From: Monomorium pharaonis
Taxonomy: Eukaryota; Arthropoda; Insecta; Hymenoptera; Formicidae
Length of the DNA stretch: 64,000 nucleotides
NCBI RefSeq assembly: GCF_013373865.1
Contig: NC_050474.1
Location: forward strand, 22,681,716 to 22,745,715
Direction: 5' to 3'
Each line of letters starts with the position of its first letter. The stretch's first letter is position 1. Made by a program: the position numbers and the translations under genes. Of the stretch, positions 25,930-38,129 are shown piece by piece. Below the pieces are notes generated by a model. It worked only from the letters and a program-made list of their open reading frames with translations. It did no database searches and had not been told where the DNA came from.

Positions 25930-28900
25930 CCCGAAGACCAGTTTCAAGAAGGGTCGCCGTTTCTTTTCGCTTCTATTGACCTAATATTTTTCTCTTTGTC
26001 AATCTCCTTGTTTTTCTTCTCTATCTATCGTTTCTTCTCCTTTCCTCTGTCTATCTTTTCTTATTATTTCGGCAAACCGTTCTCGTTCCTTTCTATATCC
26101 CTCCCTCAGAGCACGTGCGCTCTTGCTAAATCGGTTTGTTACTTGAACCCGTAGGTTTGCCCCTCTCTCTTTCTTCTGTGAGTCTGTCTTTTTCCTTTTT
26201 CCCCTCTACGCTGCTTCACTTCAACAACTGTATCGTCGTCGTGAATATCGTCTCGTCTTCGACTTCTCTCGGCCGAGCGGCTCTAACCTGGTAGCTGTTT
26301 CTTTTTTTAACGTTCCTTGAAAATTTTTTCGAATCAAAGGACAACCGCAGGATGTAATAAAAATATTTTGTATATTTAACAACGTCGTTTAGCTCACGTT
26401 CTTATGTGTAGTCAGTGATTGGCACCGACTCGTTTTGTTAATGGTAAACTATTTGCATAAAATGAAGTACTAAGTTCAACGTACTTCCTTCTCAGCGGAT
26501 TATATTACTTTGGTTAAAATGTGTGCCGATTCAATCAATCTGGCAAGTTTTTTATTGGCCTTTTACAGTGATCGGCTTAAAATCACAGTTAGCTTGTATA
26601 GTTACTAAGAAATCATATAAAACGGAGCACAAAGGCACCGCCTCTTTTTCCTCGTAAACGATGAAGATATTTGCTCACAGTGGAAAAAGCACCTCTGATC
26701 TTATCACGAATTCTTTGATAATACAGCCACCGGTGATTAATGAATATACATTAGTTACTAATAAATCATTCACAGGAGACGTGACTCCAAAGTTCAACGT
26801 TCTTCCTTTGTATACGGAGAAAATATATTATCGGAAAGTAAATATCGCAAATATTTCTAATTCTTCGATCCGTCACCGGTTACTCTCTCATTGGCATTCA
26901 ATCGTCTGCAACTTTCTCACAAGTCACATCTTCCTCCGGCACGCAATTTTACCATTTAATCCACGACCTACGGTGCACTGCTGGATATACCTCTTCCCAA
27001 GAATGATGCCAGCTGACGATTCCCACTTTCAGTACCTTTCTCCCTCCACGATACGTACCCCAGCTTCGAGAAACTTCTTAGCTTCCACCTTAGCTTCGCC
27101 TTTAGCTTCCACTTAGTCCTCTTCGATCGCTCACGCGTTAAAGTAAGCAATTCGTGAATGCGCTTCTTTCAAGATGCACCACTAGGTCATTGTCTGTTAT
27201 CGCCGACAAATAGCTGCGTAACTTTTTCGATGGATAAACTGATAGATTTATGCTTCTAATAGATAGATTTATTATCTATATTTTATCTGTGATTTTAAAA
27301 CCGCGTCAGATTGAAAACCTGAGGAGCATGAGCGGTAATTGAAGATCAAAATCGCTTCGCTGACTAGTCTGCAGAGGATAGTATATGCTCTCAAATGCGA
27401 TTTTTTGCATAGATCGAACGAATTCCTCGAAAAGTCCAGCAACGCAAACTGTTAATGAGAAAGACTGTATGTGAGCGGAATAATTACAATTGCAAATTAG
27501 ACGCGACGAATTGCTGACAAGCGTTTTTGTCGGCAAACATTTCAAAAAAAAAAACAAAACATGCTTAGCTCGCGTTTAGCAAAATCAGTGCGCGACTGAT
27601 GTTTTAAAATAACGTGTTGAGATCAAGACAAATAGATATGAAAACTATATTAATATCCATGCCTATTTTGCATAGTAGTAAAAAATATCTTTATACATAT
27701 ACATTATATTTGCATAAATTCTTCTTTCACGATATTTCATGTTACATTTTTATATTTAGATCTTTCCTACTCAGATTCCTGCATAAACTCTTACTGAGAT
27801 CCCATTCAACGATTACCTTCTTCTCTAACACTGTCAAGTGCCTTTGCAGCTAAGTAACATTAGTCTACATTTTCTATGCTTCTATTCAAGGATAGCTTTA
27901 TCGTGCGATTTCACACGGAGGAAACTCAAGACGTGTTCCATTCGCGTCGCGCTATTTAATTTTTCGCCTCTGACATTCAAATGAGCACGAATAATTTAAC
28001 GTGTGACGGAACGAACGCGTGCACTTTATGAGATGAAACTCGCAGTAGGGGAATTTCGCAATAAAAACTTTTGTGCGCATTGAAATTCTTTTGTAAAAAT
28101 TATTATATTTTTTACTTTTCAGCAAATGTCGCTTTACGAAGCGATTTGCATCGCGAACCGAGAACGTGAATTGTCTCTGAGTCACGTATTGTGATGGAAA
28201 TGCGCAATACGTAATACGTAAATAATATTTTGAACAATGCAAAACTAAAAAAATTTCTGAATATCTCGTTCGCTTTTTTCTTTTTTAATTTATCAATACT
28301 TCTGCGTTGGAAATTTTTCCGTTATCTTTCATGTTCATTGCCACGCAATTCGTATGACAGATAACGCGAATTACGAAACATGTTATCTAAAGGAAAAGGA
28401 AGAAACCAAAATTAAGCAAAATATACATTTCTAAATATGAATTTTGTTTCCGAAACAGATCCTGTCGCGTCTGTTGAAAATATGATGAGGATAAAAATTG
28501 CAAGGGCGCGGCAAGACACGACATTATTCGCTTTCCTTTGCTTTGATTTGATTATTTAAATCTCCAATTTAAGTCTTTTCCTTTCGCATCAAAGAAATAA
28601 AATTCAAGTAATACGATTTGCGTATACACTTTGTTATCTCATAACTCTCTAAGAGATCATTGTATTTATAATTTCTTTTATCGCGTTATGCTGTCAGTCA
28701 TACTCTCTCGTCAATTTTTTTCTAAGTAATTCATTTCCGGACGTCTCGCATTCCCAATGTCGGTTCACATTCTTTATCGTAATTAACGTCCGTTGCGGAT
28801 AACAGCTCGTTGCACTCGTTACTTGCAGCGACGACTTTTTGACATACGATTGGCGTGTGCTTTGTACGAGCCAGTTACATTTGCCCACCTTTAACGATAT

Positions 28901-30690
28901 TTAGCTGGTTGTGCAGAATTACCATATTAAGAAAGGAAGCCCGTTAGATCGAATGAAACTCGGTCAAACGAGATCTCCAAGCCCGAATAAACTACTTAAA
29001 TAAGCATTTAATCTTTATTAACTGAAACGGCGGATTGACTCAATATAATTCTGATTGCATAATGCATTTACAAAAGTTATTGTTGCGCAAATTTCGTGAC
29101 AATTATTTAAACAGTTTTATTTTTGTAAACTGTTTTCTTTTTGATACATATTGGTTGCATTTTTTCCGTGATGTTATCACTTTAATTATTTAAAAACATT
29201 GTTGATGATAAGACAAGTACGTAATTTTACTTCTTTCAATCGAGAGACTCAATATAAAATTGATGTCATCATGCCAGGGTAATGTCACGTTTTTCAATAG
29301 TTAAAATAAAATGTAGCATAACTGTACACGATCTTATTATAAAGTAAAATAATAAATTTTATTGTCGAAATTGTTGTTAAATTACAAATGAAATTACAAT
29401 TAAAATAAAGATTTGAAACTATCGTTATACTGCTTTATAAGCTATTTTTATAGTAAAATTGAGTCTAAATGATTATGATTACTCATAATAGCTAACGTCT
29501 AGTGTGGCCGGATCGTCTAGCATTACAAATCTAGTATTACTAATCTTTATGAAACAATTTGATTGACTAGAAACGAGTCTACGGTGACGACTCAAACAAA
29601 TCGGACTGGCCGCAATGTTATTTTGTTTATACTCTAGGTTACATTTTTATTGCTTCATTTCCAAACCATTCTATTAAATATAATAATTACGCATGGGCGA
29701 AAGCATTTCGTTTTTTTGAATCATCGGACAGACTTATATTTGTGCCCTATATATAAATGCATTTGTCATGCTGCCTAATTGTTAAAATAAATGTACTAAA
29801 ATAAAAATTGTATGTAACTATGACATAACATTTTGTGCTGAATATGAGTTTTATGGTATTTGAAAAATTGACATTAAATAATTCTAATCTAAATTACGCG
29901 TTATATGTAAATAAAAACAATAATTTTGTATTATTAAAATAGTAAAATTTGTAATATAAAAAGCTCTTATTAAATACATAGATATAGATTTTTAAGATTT
30001 TTATAGATTAAATATTTGTATTTAAAATATATATTTTATACTAAATTTTATTATATATATATATATAATAGAGAAGAAGAAATTAATTAATTAAAATTGA
30101 GTGTTAAAGTTTATTATAAGGTTGAGTATAACAGCTATAACAGATCTTTCTTTCCTTAATATACACATTATAGTTTAGAGTAAGGTTGGGTATTCGTGTA
30201 AGATACTCACCCGAAATTTGTCTAAAGTCTTCAGCAGAAAAAGAGCCTTTCACTGCAGATCAAGAGCCTTTCATACAATAATATTTTTAGGCTATCACGA
30301 ACATATTCACAGTATAAAAACACAACAAGTTGCGGTGATATCACAAAGACTGCAGCGAACAAACGGTTCTAAATCGGAAATCGTTGAAATTGTTTCGAAG
30401 ACTGAGGTGATTACTGTCTAAAAAAATCGTGAAGTGTCTTCAGAAAGTTGTGAAAAATAATTTAATCGCCGTCGAAGTTTAATACAATAGTGATAACACG
30501 ATAGCACGATAAACAAGTAAAAACCGCGAGCGAGTTGTCACGACGAGTTCCAGCTCTAGAATAAATAAATTCCTGGCGAAATTCACATATATCGTCGATA
30601 TAAGCGCGACCAGTCGGTGGAATGGACAACATTTCGTTCTTGAACGGTTCCGAACAGTTCATGACACAAACAACCGTTTAGTCGGCTTCC
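25930..30690. other. Intergenic DNA upstream of CLN3
   Basis: The first few hundred bases (to about 26.3 kb) are pyrimidine-rich and probably hold the CLN3 promoter and 5'UTR, read on the minus strand. Beyond that is AT-rich sequence with only short, non-conserved-looking frames. A 151-codon frame at 26661-27116 lacks domain or splice support. No RNA gene seen. Confidence 0.55.
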
Positions 30691-31965
30691 GACCGCCGAC
30701 GTATACCCCTCCTCCCCTCCACGGCCCTTCTATACCTCTTTCTCCCTCTCTCCCCTTCCTTATCCTTCTTTATCCCCTCTCGCTCCCTTCTCCAACTGCC
30801 TTCACTGCCGCATCCAAGTTAATTCCTCTCTGCTCCCCTCTCATTCCATCTAACTGTCCTCTCCCGAACTCCAATTCTTCTGGCTCCGTCATCCTCTGCC
30901 TCCTCCTCTACCCTCTGTCTCTCCTCTCTCCAGTTTCTGTTCCTGTTCTCACCTCCTTTTTAACTCCTACCTGTCACTTCCTCCCTCCTCCTTGGCGTCT
31001 CTTCCTGTCCTCCTTGTCTCTGCTTCCTTCCCCCCACCAGTCTCCATCGTCCCTCCACTCCGCTCCCTCTCTACACCGACTTTCTTTGCTCCTTGTTCCC
31101 TTTCCGCCTCTTCTCCGCTTGTCTCCATCCGACCGTCTTTTCTTCCCCTCTGCTTCCTCTTCTTTCTCCCTGGCCGCTTCTCCATACCTTTCTTCCCCTC
31201 TTTTCTTCCTCGTCTGGATCCAAGTCCTCTTCTCCCGTCTGCCACCTCTCCAGTCTCGCCTCCAGACTTCTAAATCTTTTCCTAACCTCTTTTAACTCTT
31301 TTGGCATTTTCACTCTGTTTTCTTACTTCTCTTCCAATCTCTTCTATCCTCCTCTCGACCACACTTTTTTCCCTCACTCTGTCCTTTTCCGTCTCCTTCA
31401 TTATCCCATTCTCTTCTCCTCATTATTACATTTCATCTCTGTCTCTATTTTCACCTCATCTGCTTTCTCTCACTCTGCTATTACTGTTTCTGCGTCGGCT
31501 ATCTTTTCCTTCGACGGACCACGTGCTGTGAGAATCTGCGTTCCCAAAGCTCGCTACCGTCTGCCGCCTCACTCCTGCCAACCTGTTTTCCACCATCTTC
31601 TCCATCCGCGCCATCTCTCCTCTCCTCGTCATCTTCCTCGTTCCCGTCTTCATCTCCTGCCAACCGGCTTATCCTTTCTTCTCAGCGCCCTCTCACTGTC
31701 CTCTTCTTCTCCACGGCTACTTCACTCCACATTCTTTCCTCTCATCTCCCAAACTCCTCCACGATATCTTTTCATATCTTTTCTTTTCCGCCGTCCTCCT
31801 GCTTCCCTCCAATCGCCCGACCACCACTCGTCCTCTTCTACCCGAATTTTCACTTTCCTACTCTCCCTCTCACCTCCATTATCACTTCACTGCTCCTTAC
31901 TTTGGAGCTTCCAAATTCACACCCGTTCTCACCGACGCCATTTTTCTCGACCTCCAAATAAACTT
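30690..31965. repeat. Pyrimidine-rich, strand-asymmetric block of about 1.3 kb
   Basis: The plus strand is overwhelmingly C+T, so long frames are open on both strands: 297 codons on + at 31093-31986, and Lys/Glu/Arg-rich frames on -. The minus-strand translations look like charged coiled-coil sequence (for example KEVRKRFRSLEARLERWQTG). They are interrupted by stops and frame changes. The right edge runs into AAATAAAC and a short (TAA)n run. It may be a decayed non-LTR retrotransposon segment or a degenerate satellite-like tract. I do not treat any of its frames as genes. Confidence 0.5.
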
Positions 31966-31986
31966 TTTAATAATAATAAATTATAA

Positions 31987-34542
31987 AGATAAATAAATTA
32001 AAATATAATAGCTCTATAATAAAAAATTAGTTGGAGATATATTTTATATTAAGAAAAAAGAAACAAAGAAAAGATGACATTTTAAGTAAAATTATAATAG
32101 ATAAAATAAAATTAAAAAGCACAGAAATATGTAAAGCTAATTTTTGTTATAAAAATTAAAAATGTGACTTGACTCTTTTAATTTAGTAAATCATTAAAGA
32201 TATTATTATTTGTGACGACGTATTTTATGGTATAATCAAATCATTAATTTGGTCGTATTCATGAAGATAAGATACTTTTCTTACAAAAGAAAATTCTTGT
32301 TTTTCACTTACTGAAGATATCATTTAATATATTGTATATATATCGATAAAAGATAAAAATTTATGTCAGTCAAACATCGCTTTAAAGAATTATGATAACA
32401 TGATAACATGATAATAGGCTTCGATAAAACTGTTCGAATGACGTGCGGCATATTACTAGTAAATAACATTCATAAAAGATAAGGAATAAAGACGTAATCT
32501 TCATGCCTTTGTTACGAAATTCGAAAGTTACACTTTGAGATTGAAAAACATCGCAGATCTACTTGTGCAACGAAGTAAAGATTTCAAATAATAGATTTAT
32601 AACAATTCTCGGAATAATGTATTCTAATATCACTACATTAGTATGATCAAAGAGTATCAAGTGACATTGCCGATTCAATGATATTTCCTGGAGGAAAAAA
32701 GGCCATGGTTCGTGACAAACCTTCAGTCATACGCGTGACATTCTATGCATAATATTAGAATAAACATAAATTGAATTCTGTAAGCATAGTGCAATATCTC
32801 TTCAATTCCTTGTATGGCTCGTTGGAAAAGTAGCCCGTTATTTGCTAGTCAAAAGAATCAGTAAATTAAAAGAAATTTTCTCGTACACATTTTTAATTTT
32901 CAATTTTTAAAAATATACTTTTTTTAAGAAACAATGTCCGTAATCATACGATATTGTTTTTGACATCAGAATGCGATAATGCTTGTTGTCTTTTTTTTGT
33001 TGAGTAATGTAAGATCGGCTACTCAAAAATGATGCAATATTTGTTTAATAATGAACTCGTAAAACATATCTTTGTTTTTATCTTAGTATATTAATTAATA
33101 TCATAAGACTTTAATAAATTTATTTTTAATTATTTTTAATGTATCTAATTATTTTAAATTTTAATATACACAAACTATATATTTATATAATTCCAAATTA
33201 ATACAGATAAATGTATCATCATAAATTAATAAAGAAAATATGTAATCTTGATCAAGTAAATCAGCGATTATATTTCAATTTGACTTAATTAATGCCCAAA
33301 GCCTAATAGATCTATAATACTTCTGACGAGATTAATAAAATGGATAATTAATATGTGCGTGATAAATGCATTAAGATAGGGATTTAATTAAAAGTCTTCG
33401 CACTTGTTTGTGTTAGTTCTCTGATCGTATATACTAAATATTACAGATTTATAAATTGATATTAAGAACATTAATTAGAAATTAATACGTTAAAAGAAGC
33501 AACATAAAGATTTTAGTTGATAATTTAGTTGATAATCGAAAAATATAGTCAATAAAATAATTGAGCTGGGAAAACCATCAGATATTATAAATTTAACATT
33601 GCTCGAAACGATGTATAAACTCGTTATGTTGCGTAAGATTGATGTGACACGTAATCATGCCTTTAATTATAAGTCTATAAAAGAATTATAATATAAGTTT
33701 TTATTATAGATTTACAGATAATAAAAATACAATATTTAAGAAATAACAACATTTTATGTGTAATATTGTAATAAATTAGTAGATAACAAAATGAGATTGA
33801 CATATTTAACTATTTTCCAATTATTAAAAAAAATTATTTCTATAAAATAAAACATTTTAATCTTTTAATTACACTTAAAAAAAGATTGGATTTACTTTCT
33901 TTACATTATTTTAATTCTCAATTTGCTGTTATAAAAATTAAAGTAAATAAACAGCGAAAAGAAAAATTCTAAACATTTTTAACTAAAAAATATTCAAATA
34001 AAAATATAAAGTAAATTAATTTTATAAATAATAAGCAAATTATTTTAACAGTTTAATACATGTCATGATTAAAATATATAATAAGTAATACACACAGTTT
34101 GCTACAAGAAATTTGATTTGATTATTTAACAGTATTTATCGATTTTTCTCTAATCTAAAGATCTATCTTTCCTAAGTTTATCTTTTACACAGATCTTAAA
34201 AAACGTTACGGAAAAATGGAAACCTATTCTAAACTAATTAACTGATTGCTAACTTAGATTGTCGTTGAAATAATGCCATGTTTAGAGAATGGAATATTAT
34301 AAAGTGTCAAATTTCGAAATTATAAAAGTTTTACTTTTTATTGCCAACAATGCTAAATAATTATGATTTGTTATGTATAGTTAAAAAATGTATAATAAAA
34401 ATGTATAAGAAGAGTCATTCAATAGATGGAATTTTCCTGCACTAAAAATATCTAATGCATCTTGTGAATCAATACATCTTATGAATTCAATGAGAATTAG
34501 ATCTAGAACAGAAGTCTGTGATCTTTTATATAAGAAGCATTG
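31987..34542. other. AT-rich intergenic sequence
   Basis: No open frame, RNA gene or clear repeat recognised. The right end presumably includes the 3'UTR of the minus-strand gene that stops at 34543. Confidence 0.55.
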
Positions 34543-37283
34543 TTACTCTGTAGATTGATGGGCTCTCGCAGGAAGCGGCAAGACCGTATCGCCTGCCGTC
34601 AGGGATCCTTGACTGAAAACCTGCCTTTCCGCGGACACTCCCTTGGGCGAAGTCGGCACGTGGCTGCGCATCCTCTTAATCGGCTGTCGTCCTCTAATCA
34701 TTTTGTACCATCCCCTCTGACGTTTCGCAAGTGGACTTCTCATATCCGACATAAATGCAATTCGCTCTTCCTTCGAGGGCATCTCGATGATCTCGCGAGC
34801 TCGTTTACCAGGACGAACCGGGACCGAGCTGGCGTCGCCGTTGGATGATTCTTGCGAGGAAGTCAATTCTTCGACGACCTCTTGTCCCTGGATTGCGCCG
34901 ACACTCCTCGGTGGTATTCTGAAACCTGACACTAAAGTTTCAAAAAAAAAAAATTAAAAATTAAAATTATTTACATCCCAGTCGTTCAAATAATCGATTC
35001 GTGAATGATTGAAACTTTTACTGACCAGAGAGACTTCTGAAGGCGTGTTTCATAGCTTGTGTGACGGCCGACAGAAATCCGCTGTTACTGCTTTCGTTGT
35101 TCCGCACGATGGATGATGAAGATGACGACGACGGAAGCTGTTCGTAATTCGCTATCGTCTCGGCGCTGTTCGTAGAATAGCTCTCGACACTCGAGACGCT
35201 CATTTTCATCGTCGTAATAGACCTTCTACAGATCTTAGCAGATTCGGTCGTACTTGAAGATGATTGACAATTTGCCGTTATGAGTTGTTCCTGCAACTTC
35301 TTCAGGCCTGTACTGATCAGAGGCATTAGATCAGTGGTCAATCCACCTGAATTGGTTTCCATCAGCACCATCATCAGTACTCTGTTGGAATCTCGTTGAT
35401 TTGTTGATGCTGGACCTTCGTTGTTTTCTTCAGGATCTCCATTCTCTTTTTTTACATTTTTCGTGTTATCTTGAATAATCTTGAATTGCGAGTTATCTAA
35501 AAAATTCTCCGAGGTTTGTGTTAAAGAACTCTTTTCATCCTCCGATCGGTGACTGTCATTTATATTCTTCTTGTCATCTTCCACGGTACTCGTGCCTCTC
35601 GCGTCTTTTATGTTCGTATCTACAGTATTCTTTGCGTCCTTTACAGTGTCTTTTGCTGTAACCTTTTGAGCGCTGGACTTATCATGAGTATCACGAAACT
35701 CCTCCTCTTCCTGCTCCACGTTGAGAACAGTCTGCATACAGGACTCCATCAAGTTCTGGATTTCCGTCGCGGTTGTATACTGATCGGAAAATCTCACCTT
35801 TTTCACGATGTCCTCGCGGATGTCATTTGACTGCGACGAGTCTTGAAGCGGCAGGATGCTGCCCTCAGGTTGCGTCAAATCCATATCCACAGGAGACATT
35901 ATCTTGGGTATGTTCGGAATTATTCGCTCAGCTTCTTTATCCGGAGTCTTTTCTTGCTCTTCCATGATGGTCAGTTTTCTGCCGGAATTGCTCCTGAGGA
36001 ATTGTTCGTCCTTGCTGGTTCTAAAAGGCGTCTCTTCGTTTGAACTGTACAGCGAGAAGCTAAAGAACTGCGTATCGCTGGTTTGTGATGTCTTCGATAT
36101 TGACGCGATCTGTGCGACCGATAACGAGTTTTGAGGTGTTATCAAGTTAAATTTCGGCACGCAAGGCGTCTCAAAATCGGTCTTTTCGCCAATAAACATC
36201 GGCGTGCTAGTCTTCCGATAGATTTCCGGCGGCGTGCAAAATCTGCTGCCGTTGTAGTCACTCTCACTTATAGAACACTGCTTCAACTTTCTGTCAAGGT
36301 GTTCGTAGTCAATCGGCGATATCAAACAATGCCAGCGTTCATACCACTTGCACGCAGCTAAAGTTTTATTTAAAAATGTAGGGTTAACATATTTGCAATA
36401 GAAAATATCTGACAAATACTGGACATAAAAAACCTGTTTGCGCATAATAAGTTTAAAAATTACACATTACATATAATTTACCAATTATAATTGAGAAAAA
36501 ATTATTTTTAAAGAATGAAAACACTGAAATTTATTATTTATATTACCTTGTATTATTTCATATAGAAAAACTATAGAAAAAAATATATATATATATTTGA
36601 CTGTCATTTCTTTATCTTTTTAGCAGAGCTATGATCTTTATTGTTCAAGTTTCAAGAGAATAAAGTGATATTGTAATTAATTTCTTTCAAATTGTAATTT
36701 TTACATGAGACTATTAACTAAATCTTTTAAAAAAGTAACAATTACCTTTAATTTATAGAACAAAACTTATTATAAAAATTCTCAATTACAAATAATAATG
36801 TTTTTCGATTTTCACGAGTAACATTGTAATGTGAACTGTCAGATCTTATTAGTAATTAGCTCGTTTCACGAATTACCGATGGACTTGAAGTTTTCTCTGG
36901 ATTCAAATAAATCACCGCACAACCGACAACGTAATGGCAAATGTTTCTCCACTATGTGGCACAACAATTTCTCATCCTCCAGATTCAGTTTCGCGGACTC
37001 AAAATGTCGCACTGGCAATGTTTCAGAAGCGCACAGGGCACAATCGACATTCACGTTAGGATGCATCTGGTTCACGTGGCGATTGCGACATTTTGTACAG
37101 CAAAACGTCTTCTTGCAGAACCGACAAACGCATCCCGCCTGTCCAAATTGAAAGGTCTTTGGAATTCGATATGCAGCGCTTTTACTAAACACCTTGTTTT
37201 TCAGATACATATCCCGACGTGATTGCCGAAACGATCGAATGTTTACTAACCGAACTGCTGTTCAACGACAAATAGTTCGCCAT
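34543..37283 (-). CDS. Unrecognised 671-residue protein with N-terminal Cys/His zinc-binding-like region
   Basis: I do not recognise this gene. Minus-strand exons: 37251-37283, 36877-37138, 35026-36357, 34543-34931. They total 2016 nt with consistent phases (0,1,1). The first exon (MANYLSLNSSS) is inferred from its phase-0 donor and the acceptor before GCGGGATGC; an ATG at 37210 in the second-exon frame is an alternative start. The N-terminus is rich in metal-ligand-like pairs: CVCRFCKKTFCCTKCRNRH (residues 14-32) followed by MH, then CALC, then HIVEKHLPLRCRLCGDLF. The central exon is long, acidic and Ser/Thr-rich, with many S/T-P sites (FCTPP, FETPCVP, KTPDKE, MSPVDMDLTQPE), suggesting a disordered phosphorylated region. 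The last exon is basic (RSPLAKRQRGWYKMIRGRQP), consistent with a nuclear protein. Function unknown. Confidence 0.8.
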
Positions 37284-37779
37284 TATGTCCGTGAGATAAC
37301 AATGTAAAAGGACAAGTACACACACACACTTAAAAAGTAGAAATATACAAAAATAAAGGTCTGTACTTATAAAACTTTATAATAGATATTATATTTTCAC
37401 ACTTAATAACTCATTTATAATTTCATAAATCGAAAGAAATACTTAGGCATACAAACACAAACAGCATAAAATACAAACTTCGTTTACAGCTAAATATTTA
37501 TAAATTAAAAAATGTTTGTCTCTTTTATTTAAATTTAGAAAAAAAATTGTATATTTTTATATTTTTTAAAACAAATTAATAAATGTAGAAACTACTCAAA
37601 TGAAATTCAAACAATTTACATTTTTGATATAGATATTTGATTTCTAAGAATTAAATCAGTAGATCAGAGGTAATAATTTTTTAGAATAAAAATTATTTTA
37701 TACATTTATTTAATAAATAATGTGAGACAAAGGAAAATCAATTATTTTGCAGCATATTCAATAATTATCTGTATTTTCT

Positions 37780-38110
37780 TCTCCCTCAGCTACAAGTTAA
37801 TTTAAGTTACGTAATGCATCGATGTCTGTTTCCTTTTCGTTATTCTCATCTCTTGTTTTGTTGCTGTATTTAATTTATTAAAAGAGTTATTATCTATAAA
37901 AACGACCAATGCTTTTTTTAAGAAACATAAAAATAAAAAAAGTTTTTTTTAATTCATCTGTATTTTCTTCTTCCTCAGGTACAAGTAAATTCATATTGCG
38001 TAATACATTGATGTCTGTTTTTTCTTCATTATTCTCATCTCTTGTGGATTTTGTCGCTGCATTTGACTCATTATGAGTCATTATCTGTAGAAACGACGGA
38101 CGCTTTTTTT
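37780..38110 (-). repeat. Tandem duplication (189-bp offset) of sequence following the FTSJ1 stop
   Basis: The stretch around 37965-38105 recurs around 37780-37915, offset by 189 bp (for example ATTCTCATCT at 38031 and at 37842). On the minus strand the right copy encodes TRDENNEEKTDINVLRNMN in an open frame. The left copy encodes the similar TRDENNEKETDIDALRNLN but is broken by several stops. See the FTSJ1 entry for the relation to its C-terminus. Confidence 0.75.
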
Positions 38111-38129
38111 TCAACAGTGGTTTATCCTC

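Noticed and set aside
26661..27116. 151-codon frame upstream of CLN3
   Set aside because: No recognisable domain, atypical composition, and no flanking splice-compatible exons. It is probably a chance frame.
31093..31986. 297-codon plus-strand open frame
   Set aside because: The frame exists because of extreme pyrimidine bias. The translation is Ser/Leu/Pro/Phe low-complexity with no domain and no splice or start context.
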